Origin: Thermovenabulum gondwanense
GTDB lineage: Bacteria > Bacillota > Thermosediminibacteria > Thermosediminibacterales > Thermosediminibacteraceae
Reading direction: 5' to 3'
DNA length: 64,000 nucleotides
Assembly: GCF_001601575.1 (NCBI RefSeq)
Contig: NZ_LOHZ01000023.1
Coordinates: forward strand, 83,360 to 147,359
The notes under the pieces are model-generated. The model did not search any database, was not told where the DNA came from, and saw only the letters and a list, made by a program, of their open reading frames with translations. The translations under genes and the position numbers were made by a program. Positions 35,440 to 43,861 of this stretch are shown here, piece after piece (positions within the stretch are counted from its first letter, which is position 1; every line of letters begins with the position of its first letter).

Positions 35440-35947
35440 GGGGCTATATAGATACCAACGACCGTCCCGTCTTTTTGGGCAATGGGCATATACATCGTAA
35501 AGAAATCCTTTTCTAAAACCTTAGCAATATTCAATTACGTCTGTCTAATTTAATAACGGTGTCAACGACATTTTGTGCATCGGTAGTGCCAATTTTTCTT
35601 TCTCCGTTTTCGATAACGGTAGTCGCAACTCTTTTATCCATTAAGAAAATCGAACAATCCATACCGGTCAAAGATTTAATTCTATCTGGCAAAATATGAT
35701 TATCGTTTATAACGAAATCACCTTTTTTAAGGATATTCCCATCGATATGCCAATCCCCCGGGTACATATTGTCCGCAAGTTCGTTAGCCAAGCTCATAGT
35801 AACCTTAAACTTATCCTGAACCAAAGGAATAGCTAAAAACAAAAAAATTAATAACAGTAACGATAATTAAAATAGAGAAGACTGCCATAAAAAAATTATT
35901 TTAGATTTAAGCGAATTGAGTTTAAAAGTAGGTTTGACTAATTTCAC
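35440..35947 (-). pseudogene. Methyl-accepting chemotaxis protein N-terminus broken by IS and frameshifts
   Basis: From a GTG at 35947 (SD AAAGGGGG) the reading shows KLNSLKSKIIFL, then after a shift in a T run a membrane helix (MAVFSILIIVTVINFF), then after another shift a Cache-type domain (IPLVQDKFKVTMSLANELA..DGNIL, IFLMDKRVATTV), then after a third FFTMYMPIAQKDGTVVGIYI. The frame then ends at the IS3 left side, and HAMP and signalling domains are absent. It is a decayed chemoreceptor. Confidence 0.75.
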
Positions 35948-36057
35948 TTAAACGTGCCCCCTTTAATATAAAAAAATATATTTAGCATTAATTATATAAT
36001 AAATAACTCATAATTTTCGACAAATATTTACAATAAACCGTTATAAAAAATAAATAA

Positions 36058-36085
36058 GCTCCAGAAAAACAACTGGAGCCTTTAT
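36058..36085. terminator. Terminator-like hairpin
   Basis: GCTCCAG, loop AAAAACAA, CTGGAGC, with T-rich sequence on both strands. It isolates the toxin-antitoxin-like loci from the broken MCP gene. Confidence 0.65.
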
Positions 36086-36121
36086 ATTTATTATATTTTA
36101 AAAATTACTCAAAAAATTGCT

Positions 36122-36150
36122 TTGACTACATGTATAGTATATTCTATAAT
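36122..36150 (+). promoter_or_regulatory. Promoter of toxin-like locus 1
   Basis: TTGACT (36122-36127), 17-bp spacer, TATAAT (36145-36150): a near-consensus sigma-A promoter. Start near 36156. Confidence 0.8.
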
Positions 36151-36218
36151 AAAAACGGTGATGTGGAAGAATTTCCCTCCGTTTCTCGGTCTTTGACGCC
36201 GAGAAAGGAGGTGATAAA

Positions 36219-36296
36219 ATGACAACAGCCGAAATACTTCTATTACTACATCTTGTAGTAGATATAATTGGAATAGCATTACAGCAAAAAAAATAG
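36219..36296 (+). CDS. 25-aa hydrophobic holin-like toxin peptide, locus 1
   Basis: The peptide MTTAEILLLLHLVVDIIGIALQQKK has a polar N-terminus, one membrane helix and a Gln-Lys-Lys tail, as in Hol_Tox/TxpA-BsrE type I toxins of Firmicutes. A perfect SD (AAAGGAGGTG) lies 7 nt before the ATG but is buried in a hairpin. Expected action is membrane damage when its antisense RNA is lost. The function is inferred from design. Confidence 0.6.
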   Translation: MTTAEILLLLHLVVDIIGIALQQKK

Positions 36297-36366
36297 CCTT
36301 ATTAAAGGCATAAGATAAGTAAAAATCCGTGCTAAATTTTTAGAAAAAAACATCGCCTAACGTCAA
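36286..36366 (-). ncRNA. Candidate antisense (antitoxin) RNA of locus 1
   Basis: On the minus strand TTGACG (36366-36361), 18-bp spacer and TAAAAA (36342-36337) precede a short transcript that ends at GCCTT-TAAT-AAGGC plus a run of eight T (36309-36286), overlapping the end of the toxin ORF. The same TTGACG and terminator positions occur in locus 2. The RNA would be only about 45 nt. Confidence 0.4.
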
Positions 36367-36689
36367 AACCGGAAAACGGAACAAAAATTCGACCACATCG
36401 CTGGTTACCCTTCGGTATCTGCCAATACCGAAGGGTAATTTATTTGCATTAGTTAATATCATTAATATTATTGTCAATTACATAATATACTATTCAATCA
36501 AAAAATACAATTCCCCTATACCAAAAAAATTTTTAAAAAATAATTAATAACACACGCTTATAAGCTAAATTGTCGCAAAAACATAAAAACTGAAATAGTA
36601 AAATAAAATTAGATAAACTGCAACAGGGGGCACTTATATTATCATGCTCCAAAAAACAAAAAATTATACAAGACAAGAAAAGATTTTTG

Positions 36690-36718
36690 TTGAATATAAA
36701 AATAAAGAATTTTATAAT
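36690..36718 (+). promoter_or_regulatory. Promoter of toxin-like locus 2
   Basis: TTGAAT (36690-36695), 17-bp spacer, TATAAT (36713-36718). The 250 bp between the two loci is A/T-rich without other signals. Confidence 0.75.
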
Positions 36719-36786
36719 AAAACCGATGGTGTGGGAGAATTTACCTCCGAATCCCTGTCTTCTGGCGGGGGAAAGGAGGTGAAGCC

Positions 36787-36843
36787 ATGACAATAATCGA
36801 ACTACTTATTTTGATCCAGCTTGTAATAATGATTATTGTTTAG
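36787..36843 (+). CDS. 18-aa hydrophobic toxin-like peptide, locus 2
   Basis: MTIIELLILIQLVIMIIV is almost wholly hydrophobic and lacks the charged tail of locus 1; it may be a shortened copy. SD AAAGGAGGTG is hidden by a hairpin as in locus 1. The ORF alone would be too short to trust; the conserved RNA frame around it is the evidence. Confidence 0.5.
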   Translation: MTIIELLILIQLVIMIIV

Positions 36844-36849
36844 CAGCAC

Positions 36850-36924
36850 AAAAAAAATAAGCCTCCTATAAGGCAAAATATAGAATAATATATAGATAGT
36901 CTCCTTGCTCATACTACCCGTCAA
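36850..36924 (-). ncRNA. Candidate antisense RNA of locus 2
   Basis: A minus-strand TTGACG (36924-36919) and a GCCT..AGGC hairpin followed by eight T (36874-36850) occupy the same places as in locus 1. The -10 is less clear than in locus 1. Confidence 0.35.
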
Positions 36925-37150
36925 AGACAGGAACGGAATAAAAATTCATTAAAACCACACCATCATTACTCTCCAGTATTCCCCTATGCTGGAGAGTAAC
37001 TTTTATCGTAAATATTATTTTCCCATAAAAAATTATATACCATCTAACAAAATATTATACCAATAGTGGTAAAAAAACAAGTGCTTATCTAATTATGGTT
37101 AAAAACGCACGTTATAAAACCAAAAATAAAAAAAGAAAGGAAAAATAAAA

Positions 37151-38050
37151 ATGACGGCAAAAATAATAAGACAGAGCAGGAAGGCAAAAGAAGAATTTTA
37201 CAAAAGAATAAAAGAAAAAATAGAGCAGGAAAAAGCAAAAATGAACAAAAAAATAGACGAAAAACTGCCGAAGTGGATAACATGGGCGGTGAAGCCTTTG
37301 GTAAACCTGAATTACAACATGACACAGAACAAGAACAGCGAAAGAGGAGACAGCGGAGAATTAGGGGCAGCATTGAGCTTTCTGCTAATGCTCCCCAATA
37401 GCTGGAGGGTAGCAAACGACATAGTGATAGAGGCCGAAGTGGACGAATACGCACAGATAGACCACATCATATTAGGGCCGCCGGGAATATTCTTGGTAGA
37501 AACAAAAAACTGGGACGGGGCATACATAGGCTTTAACGATCGTTGGAAAAGAAAAGAAGGAGATAGGTGGATGCCGTGCAAGAGTCCCACGGAGCAGAAC
37601 AAATACCACAAAAAAGTATTTGCAAAATGGCTGAAATGTCAAAATCTGGATACAACAATAATTATAGAAGATGTGATAATACCGGTCGTTCTTATGACGA
37701 ACTGCAAATGGCTGAAGGTTAAGGACTGTTCATTGCCCGTATTTGAAAGCGGACTTGCGTTGAGCCTGTACCTGAAAAGAAAAACAAAAGAAGGGGAAAG
37801 GCTGACAAAAGAGCAGATAGAAGCGGTAGCGAAGGCAATAGAAGAAGCGGAACCAATAGCAATGAAATACGGCATAGAAGAAATAGAAGTAAAAAAGACG
37901 AGGGAAGGAAAAGAGTATATAAGGGTAAAAGGTGAAAAAGAAAAGGCGGAAGAAATCAGGCGTCTGTATAGTCTAATGGGCATAGCGGTAAATGAGGTGT
38001 ATAAGGACAAATTCAATGACGGGTGGTGGTATTTTACGAAAATACAATAA
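37151..38050 (+). CDS. NERD (nuclease-related) domain protein
   Basis: The 299-residue protein has a Lys/Glu-rich helical N-terminus, then a NERD core: GDSGELGAALSFLLMLP (conserved E and G), EVDEYAQIDHIILGPPGIFLVETKNWDG with the D...ExK pattern of restriction-endonuclease folds. A Lys/Glu-rich C-terminal part follows. NERD proteins are thought to act on DNA or RNA, often with mobile elements or defence genes. The gene stands alone behind the toxin-like loci. Confidence 0.85.
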   Translation: MTAKIIRQSRKAKEEFYKRIKEKIEQEKAKMNKKIDEKLPKWITWAVKPLVNLNYNMTQNKNSERGDSGELGAALSFLLMLPNSWRVANDIVIEAEVDEYAQIDHIILGPPGIFLVETKNWDGAYIGFNDRWKRKEGDRWMPCKSPTEQNKYHKKVFAKWLKCQNLDTTIIIEDVIIPVVLMTNCKWLKVKDCSLPVFESGLALSLYLKRKTKEGERLTKEQIEAVAKAIEEAEPIAMKYGIEEIEVKKTREGKEYIRVKGEKEKAEEIRRLYSLMGIAVNEVYKDKFNDGWWYFTKIQ

Positions 38051-38065
38051 TTATCCAAATAAAAA

Positions 38066-38105
38066 AACACTTACAGAAACTTTTTACATTTCTGCAAGTG
38101 TTTTT
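38066..38105 (+). terminator. Terminator after the NERD gene
   Basis: ACACTT(A)CAGAAA...TTTCTG(C)AAGTGT with a T run. It may also serve the convergent gene ending at 38183. Confidence 0.75.
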
Positions 38106-38182
38106 AAAATTAAATAAGGGGGGTATGCCAAGTGTTTTTAAATTAAGAAGGGTATGGAATTATGTGAAAGGGTAAAAACTTT

Positions 38183-39704
38183 TTATTTTATAATTTGATT
38201 TAAAGAGCCGTCAATTTTTAATTTATAAAAATGGTTTTCACAAGCAACAGGGCCATGAGATAATTCTGTGCAATAAAAAATCCAATCACCGGCAATATAA
38301 ATACCGATTATTTCACCTTTGACATTAGATATATTTGATACAACAGTATCATTTGTGCCGTCTATTTTCATTCTACGAATTTGCTTATTAAAGTTGTCAT
38401 TGTAGTAAATCCATTCTCCATTAACATTTATTCTATCAATAGCACTTAAACCAATATCACTAGTATATTCAAATTTCTTCAATATGGTTTCAGTACCTGT
38501 AGATAAATCTAACTTTCCTATTATTGTTTCCTTAAACGATATAAAATCTGTATAGTAAACAAATCCATTTGACACAATATAGTTGTGTGCATTTGAGATT
38601 AGTCTTTTGAAATTAGTACCGTCAGTATTTATGCTGTATAAATCATCCCATATTGTAAAGTATATCTTGTTGCCCTCTACGGAAATTATTTCAAATATAT
38701 CCTCACGGTCAAGGATTTTTACAGGGTTTGAACCATCTAAATTCATTTTATATAATCCATTATCTTTTTTATAATATATATAATCTCCGTAAACGACTAT
38801 CTCCCATATTTTATCTTCTTGAGTTTTATGTGTGCTTAAAGCTATTTTTCCTGTTCCATCTGTATTCATTCTATAAACATCGGGTTCATTAAGTTCACCT
38901 GCCACAAAATAAATTTTGTTGTTAACAATTTGTAAATCACAAATAAATCCTTTTAATGAATACAGAAGTTTTTTCTGGCTCCCATTAGGTTTAGCTCTGT
39001 AAAGATAACTTATACCATAGCCAACATTTTTCTCTGTATTTGTTGTGATTATATAGTAAATCCAATCTCCATCTCTAACCACATATCCATAATTTACAAG
39101 ATTTGATGACGTATTGCCTTTTTTTGCACTTAACTCCTTAATAAGTTCATTCAACAAAGCACTATCTTTAGTGCTGTCAAAAGTATTTTCCTTCTCGCTT
39201 ATAACGATTAAACCATTATTATAAAAGCAAGACTTTCCTAAAGCATTTTCAACAAAGGCTCTTAAAGGAACAAATATCCTTCCGTTAATGCTTCGTGCAG
39301 GAACGTCTAATGTATATTCAATTCCATCTATAAACATTTTGTCAGTATCTAATTGTATTCTAACAGTTCTTCCTTCTAATGTAGCTGTAACAGTTTTAGT
39401 ATTTTTATCCCAATTAACACTCCAGCCAAGGCCCTCTGATAAGAAACGGAGAGGAATTAATACTCGGTCGTTTTCAACAACAGGAACTACATTTGGATTA
39501 GAAATATCTATATTCATTAAAATATCATTAAACATAAGCATTTGGACTCCCAATAAGCATTATAACCGTATCTTTTAATTTATCTTCTCTACTACTGTTT
39601 GTATTATTGTAGTAAGATAATGCAAAGGTATTAATTGCCTGCGATAATAAAATTACTACTGTTAATATTAAAACTATAATTAATCTTATAAATTTTTTGC
39701 TCAT
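38183..39704 (-). pseudogene. Copper-amine-oxidase-like N-domain / DUF5050 exported protein, frameshifted
   Basis: From the ATG at 39704 (SD GAGGGGG) a signal peptide (KKFIRLIIVLILTVVILLS) leads to VIMLIGSPNAYV and a stop. One extra T in GTTTAAT (about 39527-39533) breaks the frame; removing it joins ...AYVNDILMNID to the rest. The remainder holds a CuAO-N-like repeat (VVPVVENDRVLIPLRFLSEGLGW, RIFVPLRAFVE) and a DUF5050 beta-propeller with repeated YxDG/IYF motifs. Such proteins bind the cell surface. Mutation, phase variation or a sequencing error are all possible. Confidence 0.85.
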
Positions 39705-39758
39705 GCGTAGGCCCCCTCTGCTTTCTTCTTTATTATTTTTTTGCACATACAAAATTAG

Positions 39759-40319
39759 TTACAACGGTTGTTTTATACGTGCTATTTTGGTCTTTATGGA
39801 GAATAAAGGCAATCTTTCTTTTTCCCATGCTCGCAAATCATCAAGTAGGTCTATTTTTGCTAGTATAGAAATTGGTTCTATTATTTCTTCTTTTGGGGGT
39901 AGCCCTTTATTTTTACAAATATGTATTCTTTTTTCTATTCGTATATCAGAACTGTGGGGTTTTATACATTTCCATTCCATTTTGGTTGAATTTTGTTTAA
40001 ATTCTTCTTTATGACGTTCAAATACGAAGTCCATAAAATCTTTTCTCATTTTTTTAGTTTTTAAAATATCTTCTAAAATATCAGAATCATTTAAGCGTAA
40101 TCTGATAAAAATATTTTTTACATCTTTTATCTCTGATCTAACAGAAGGTATTTCAACATGTATTATGCCTAAGTCATTATTTTTATATATTCCTTTAAAA
40201 CCACAAATTTCCATTTCTTTTTTATAATCTTTTACGGTTATAATATCACTAAATTTTTTATGCACCGCAAGTGCAATTTCTTCTATATAATTCTCATATT
40301 CTTTTTTAGTTGTAAGCAT
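39759..40319 (-). CDS. Unknown protein C of a three-gene operon (186 aa)
   Basis: A soluble, charged protein with no signal peptide or membrane helix. Notable are IHVEIPSVRSEIKDVKNIFIRLRLND and KRIHICKNKGLPPKEEIIEPISIL. I cannot assign a family. It lies 24 bp downstream of the 203-aa gene and closes the operon. SD AAAGGAGG precedes the ATG. Confidence 0.6.
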   Translation of the reverse strand: MLTTKKEYENYIEEIALAVHKKFSDIITVKDYKKEMEICGFKGIYKNNDLGIIHVEIPSVRSEIKDVKNIFIRLRLNDSDILEDILKTKKMRKDFMDFVFERHKEEFKQNSTKMEWKCIKPHSSDIRIEKRIHICKNKGLPPKEEIIEPISILAKIDLLDDLRAWEKERLPLFSIKTKIARIKQPL

Positions 40320-40343
40320 AATGTAAACCTCCTTTTTTAATAT

Positions 40344-40955
40344 TTAGAACTCTTTTTTATAAATCTCACATATAATATGATTTACAGATAATAAGTTTTT
40401 CTTTAAATCTATTTTTCCTGTTATCTTGGCTCTTAACGTAAATTTCTTCAAATCGTTTCTGTAAAATATTTCAGATGATATTATTTCTGGAGAAGTATTT
40501 CTTATAGGATCACCTATTAAATCAGCCGCATCTAATGATACATTTTCAAAAAGTTCTTCAGGTAGTTCTTCTTTAGATAGCAGTTCATCATCCGCTATAT
40601 CACTTATATCATCTATACCATCAAAAAGCCTTGATAATTCTTGTTCAAGTGATAATATTTTTAAAATATTATCAATTTGCTCATTTATATTTTTGTCCGG
40701 AACAAAAACCTTTAAGAAATCTATCATTTTATTTTTATTTTCGTTTTTCATTACCTCTTCTAAAATATTTTCTAGTGTTTTTCCATTATTTAGCTCTGCG
40801 ACAAAACTCTTATAACTTCTCTTTTTTGTTTTTTCGTAAAAAAATTTAATATATTTTTCTATTTCATTTATTGAGAGATTGGGAGAAGATAAAATAGTTC
40901 TTACTATTGCCGCATTTGTTGCTACATCATAATATGTTTTTTCCTTTTTTTTCAT
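40344..40955 (-). CDS. Unknown protein B of a three-gene operon (203 aa)
   Basis: A helical N-terminal half (NAAIVRTILSSPNLSINEIEKYIKFFYEKTKK) is followed by an acidic stretch (DDISDIADDELLSKEELPEELFENV) and a beta-rich C-terminus (FTLRAKITGKIDLKKNLLSV). The ATG overlaps the stop of the 141-aa gene (ATGA), so the two are translationally coupled and probably interact. No known motif. Confidence 0.6.
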   Translation of the reverse strand: MKKKEKTYYDVATNAAIVRTILSSPNLSINEIEKYIKFFYEKTKKRSYKSFVAELNNGKTLENILEEVMKNENKNKMIDFLKVFVPDKNINEQIDNILKILSLEQELSRLFDGIDDISDIADDELLSKEELPEELFENVSLDAADLIGDPIRNTSPEIISSEIFYRNDLKKFTLRAKITGKIDLKKNLLSVNHIICEIYKKEF

Positions 40956-41377
40956 ATTTTATCACCCCCTTTCTTAGTAATAATTTCCAGAGTATTACTT
41001 TCCAAATCAAAAGATACGGTAATCTTTGAATCATTTCTTATTAAATCACCTATTATTAGGTTAAAAATACGTTTTAATCTATCTACTCGACCTTTAATTT
41101 TCTTGTGGCTTTTAGCTTTCCCAAAATTATTTCCATTTAGTTTTACTGTAATTTCTGTATCCAAAGGAATATTAGAACCAACTTCATTTTTTGCACCAAG
41201 CAGTAATATTCCATATTTGATTTCAGCATCTGTCACATAATGTTCAATTGTATGCTTAGTATTTACCGTTTCGACTTTTACAACATTAGGTCTTGTTTCA
41301 ATAATGCTTAATTCGTCTTTTTCTACGTTATAAAGCATTTCAATTGTAAAATCAACAATAAATTTTTTTAATTCCAT
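40952..41377 (-). CDS. Unknown protein A of a three-gene operon (141 aa)
   Basis: The first gene of the operon encodes a small, mostly beta protein (FTIEMLYNVEKDELSIIET, IPLDTEITVKLNG, KITVSFDLESNTLEIITKK). SD GGAGGA precedes the ATG. I do not recognise it. The A/T-rich 200 bp upstream (41378-41582) holds no gene. Confidence 0.6.
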   Translation of the reverse strand: MELKKFIVDFTIEMLYNVEKDELSIIETRPNVVKVETVNTKHTIEHYVTDAEIKYGILLLGAKNEVGSNIPLDTEITVKLNGNNFGKAKSHKKIKGRVDRLKRIFNLIIGDLIRNDSKITVSFDLESNTLEIITKKGGDKI

Positions 41378-41582
41378 ATAAAATCCTCCTTCCCATTATT
41401 ATCCATTTTTTTGTAATTTAATTTTATCTTGACTCTGCATAATAATATTAACAATACTTTAGATAATTTTCAATATCAAAATATAATTTTTTAAAAATTA
41501 TTTTTTTATCAAATATTATTCAATCTCATAAAATTAAACTACACGAAAGCATAGTAACGCCAGTTCTTGTGATCCAACAAAA

Positions 41583-41658
41583 TGGCAGTGTAAAATTTAA
41601 GTAGGTGAGAGGAAGGAAAAAGGGATAAAAACATAGAAAAAAGACCTCTCCGCCCAAA
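41583..41658 (+). repeat. IS end, copy B of the direct repeat
   Basis: Nearly identical to 34825-34901 and in the same orientation. It leads into the transposase remnant at 41695 and marks the right side of the accessory island. Confidence 0.8.
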
Positions 41659-41694
41659 ACAAAAACAAAACACTAAAAAGGAGTGTGAGGTCTT

Positions 41695-42194
41695 GTGTTA
41701 GATATTCGACAGATTGTCGGCGCAATCCTTTTTTTTGCACTGGACCCTTATCATCTTAGCAAACACCTTAAAGAAGCCCTTTGGTATGACGAGGAAACCT
41801 ATGATAAACTATGCGAAGCTATTTATAAAGGTAACCTTAAAAGCATTTAAGAAACATTAAGAGGAGCGGTAAGAAAGGTTAAATGTAACCGGAGAAGAAG
41901 AATTCTTAAACTTTTAAACTATATTGCAGAGAATTGGTAAGGGATAGTTAACACAGAATCCTTGCAGAGAAAGCAAATAGAGAATTGGATAAATATACTA
42001 AATCATGGTCATTAAAGAGCAATAAAATCAAAGAAATACTTCAAATAAAAACAGAAAAGAGATATGGAGTAGAAGACGTAGAAGAATGGATTAGAGTATC
42101 TCTACCCGCATTAAGAGGGCCATATGCGGGTAGACCGTGGATAAAGTATGTTTTAAAGGAATTAATCCGCTTTAATATTACGGCGATAATCTAA
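41695..42194 (+). pseudogene. ISLre2-like (UPF0236) transposase remnant
   Basis: From a GTG at 41695, MLDIRQIVGAILFF is joined directly to an internal block (LDPYHLSKHLKEALW...LCEAIYKGNLKSI), then in-frame stops, RRRRILKLLNYIAENW, a frame change and a final block (YTKSWSLKSNKIKEI...WIRVSLPALRG). The block order fits the second half of UPF0236 transposases, so the first half is deleted and the gene is dead. Confidence 0.65.
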
Positions 42195-42257
42195 ATCATA
42201 AAAAATAAAATACCATAAATAAAGTAATGGAAATTTATATGTGAAATATATAACATA

Positions 42258-42419
42258 TTACAAAAAAATAAAAGCAATAAACAGATTATGGCATACGATA
42301 TCTTTTATATCCTCATTGTTTATAAACTGCTCCAAAGAAACATTACTTTTTAAAATAATTCTTTCTAAATGATATCTTATCAAATTTTTCTTTTTTGATA
42401 TAACATCTCTTTTAACCAT
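42258..42419 (-). pseudogene. HepT-like (HEPN, DUF86) toxin N-terminal remnant
   Basis: The frame encodes VKRDVISKKKNLIRYHLERI...LEQFINNEDIKDIVCHNLFIAF, matching the first two helices of HepT toxins. It stops before the catalytic Rx4-6H motif, so it cannot be an active RNase. It lies 60 bp after an MNT antitoxin remnant. Confidence 0.6.
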
Positions 42420-42479
42420 CGGCCAATTTCTTTCTTATTATTTCTTTTGTTGATTTGAAATATTTACGTCATTCTTGAT

Positions 42480-42608
42480 TTAACAGAGGAGAAGTTCTAT
42501 TTTACTTTTTCCTTCAGCAAAGGAACCAAAAAGATAAACAAATTTTATATTTTCTTTAAGAACCATATAATTTTTTAAAGCCGAGATGATTTTTTCTAAT
42601 AATAACAT
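42480..42608 (-). pseudogene. MntA-like nucleotidyltransferase antitoxin remnant
   Basis: Behind SD AGGTGG an ATG (42608) starts a 42-residue frame containing KFVYLFGSFAEGKS, the GSxAxG motif of minimal nucleotidyltransferases. The catalytic DxD downstream is lost to a frameshift and stop. With the HepT remnant this is a decayed type VII HEPN/MNT toxin-antitoxin pair. Confidence 0.6.
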
Positions 42609-42792
42609 ATCAAACCACCTGAAATTATTACACCATTATTATCCTTTTATAACCATAAAAATAACATATTACCATCTTTATCCTATCATTAACTCAAAGC
42701 CCATTCAATGAATAAATTATATTAACAAAAAGTTGATGAGTGAGAAAATATGACCTTACATCAGCCCCCAGTAATTAATTTTGTATAAAATA

Positions 42793-43782
42793 TTAAAACA
42801 TAACTTTTAATATTTCCTCAAAGGTTATACCCCCGAAATATTCTTTCAAATTAAAGCTCTTTAGGGCTTCCCCTACATCTTCTTCTTTGTAGCGGAGGCC
42901 CTTTAATTTTTCTTCTACTTCAGAAACATCCCTCATGCTCAAAAAGTCCCCGTAAAACTTTATATCGGTGATACGCCCATCCCTTACATTTATCCTTACT
43001 TCAATTTCCCCTGCATCAAAGCGCTGGGATTTTATCAAATCAAACTCGGGAGACGTGCCGAAATTCCAATCCCAAGTAGCGTATTTTTCATCCCTTAAAC
43101 GGTTTATTCTTTCTAAATCTTCAGGAGTAAGGTTGTATTCGATTAAGGACTGTCCCTCGACTTCAAAAATATATTTTAATAATAATTCCTTAAATCCTTC
43201 GACGCTTATATCTTCCTTGAGATATTCTTTGATGTTGGCAACCCTGCTTTTGACGGATTTTACACCTTTAGAAGCAATCTTTTGGGGCTTGACATTTAGT
43301 GCCGAAGAAAGCCTTGTTAAATCGGAATCAAAAAGAAGCGTCCCGTGGTGTAAAAGCCTTCTTTTGTAAAGAAACTGAGCATTCCCTGATATCTTTCTTC
43401 CCTCTATGGTAATATCGTTTCTTCCGGTAAATTCAGCTTTTATACCGAGCTTTTCTAAAGCTTTTACTACAGCTTGCGCAAACCTTTCAATGCTGTTGAA
43501 AAATTCTGGTCTATAGTCCACCACATAGGTAAAATTTACATTGCCTAAGTCGTGGTAAACCGCACCGCCTCCCGAAAGCCTTCTTACAACAGCTATGTTG
43601 TTTTCTTTTACGTATTCCAGGTTAACTTCTTCTATTGCGTTTTGATTTTTACCGATTACTACTGTTGGTCGGTTCTGCCACAATATGAAATACTCCTTTG
43701 CAGGATCCATATTTTTTATCACATATTCTTCTAAAGCCATATTAAAATAAGGATCGTTGGAGCTATTTCTTATGTAAAGCAA
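42793..43782 (-). CDS. lplA: Lipoate-protein ligase A
   Basis: The 329-residue protein has the LplA signatures RNSSNDPYFNMALEEYV, WQNRPTVVIGKNQNA, RRLSGGGAVYHDLGNVNFT and GNAQFLYKRRLLHHGTLLF, and the C-terminal accessory domain. It activates free lipoate with ATP and attaches it to lipoyl domains, such as the one at 19461-19703. It is the last gene after an ECF S component and a methyltransferase. Confidence 0.95.
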   Translation of the reverse strand: MLYIRNSSNDPYFNMALEEYVIKNMDPAKEYFILWQNRPTVVIGKNQNAIEEVNLEYVKENNIAVVRRLSGGGAVYHDLGNVNFTYVVDYRPEFFNSIERFAQAVVKALEKLGIKAEFTGRNDITIEGRKISGNAQFLYKRRLLHHGTLLFDSDLTRLSSALNVKPQKIASKGVKSVKSRVANIKEYLKEDISVEGFKELLLKYIFEVEGQSLIEYNLTPEDLERINRLRDEKYATWDWNFGTSPEFDLIKSQRFDAGEIEVRINVRDGRITDIKFYGDFLSMRDVSEVEEKLKGLRYKEEDVGEALKSFNLKEYFGGITFEEILKVMF

Positions 43783-43861
43783 GAATTTTCCCCCTTTTAT
43801 AAATGATGTTTTTTATATATTTTCTCAAAAAAGCCAACTACAGGCAATAGGGTTTTAAAAT

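Larger units (their letters stand above)
36156..36438 (+). ncRNA. Structured mRNA of type I toxin-like locus 1
   Basis: The transcript has an SD-hiding hairpin (CCTCC 36176-36180 with GGAGG 36207-36211, plus TTTCTCGG/CCGAGAAA), a 25-codon toxin-like ORF, and 5'-3' pairing: CGGTGATGTGG (36156-36166) with CCACATCGCTG (36393-36403, with three G-U pairs) and GAATTT (36169-36174) with AAATTC (36385-36390). It ends at a 14-bp terminator stem (36405-36438). Layout and pairings recur in locus 2 with compensating changes. Such folds keep type I toxin mRNAs untranslated until processed. Confidence 0.65.
36722..36999 (+). ncRNA. Structured mRNA of type I toxin-like locus 2
   Basis: Same layout as locus 1: SD-hiding hairpin (ACCTCC 36743-36748 with GGAGGT 36775-36780), tiny ORF, perfect 10-bp 5'-3' pairing GATGGTGTGG (36725-36734) with CCACACCATC (36955-36964), conserved GAATTT (36737-36742) with AAATTC (36942-36947), and a terminator stem of 11 bp (36966-36999). 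Confidence 0.65.

Noticed and set aside
36120..37000. The repeated units as a CRISPR array or IS pair
   Set aside because: Only two units of about 280 nt spaced 560 bp apart, with promoters, ORFs and terminators; no short regular repeats and no transposase.
37089..37454. Minus-strand frame of 121 codons over the NERD gene
   Set aside because: A shadow of purine-rich NERD coding sequence: Leu/Ser/Phe/Cys-rich, no SD.
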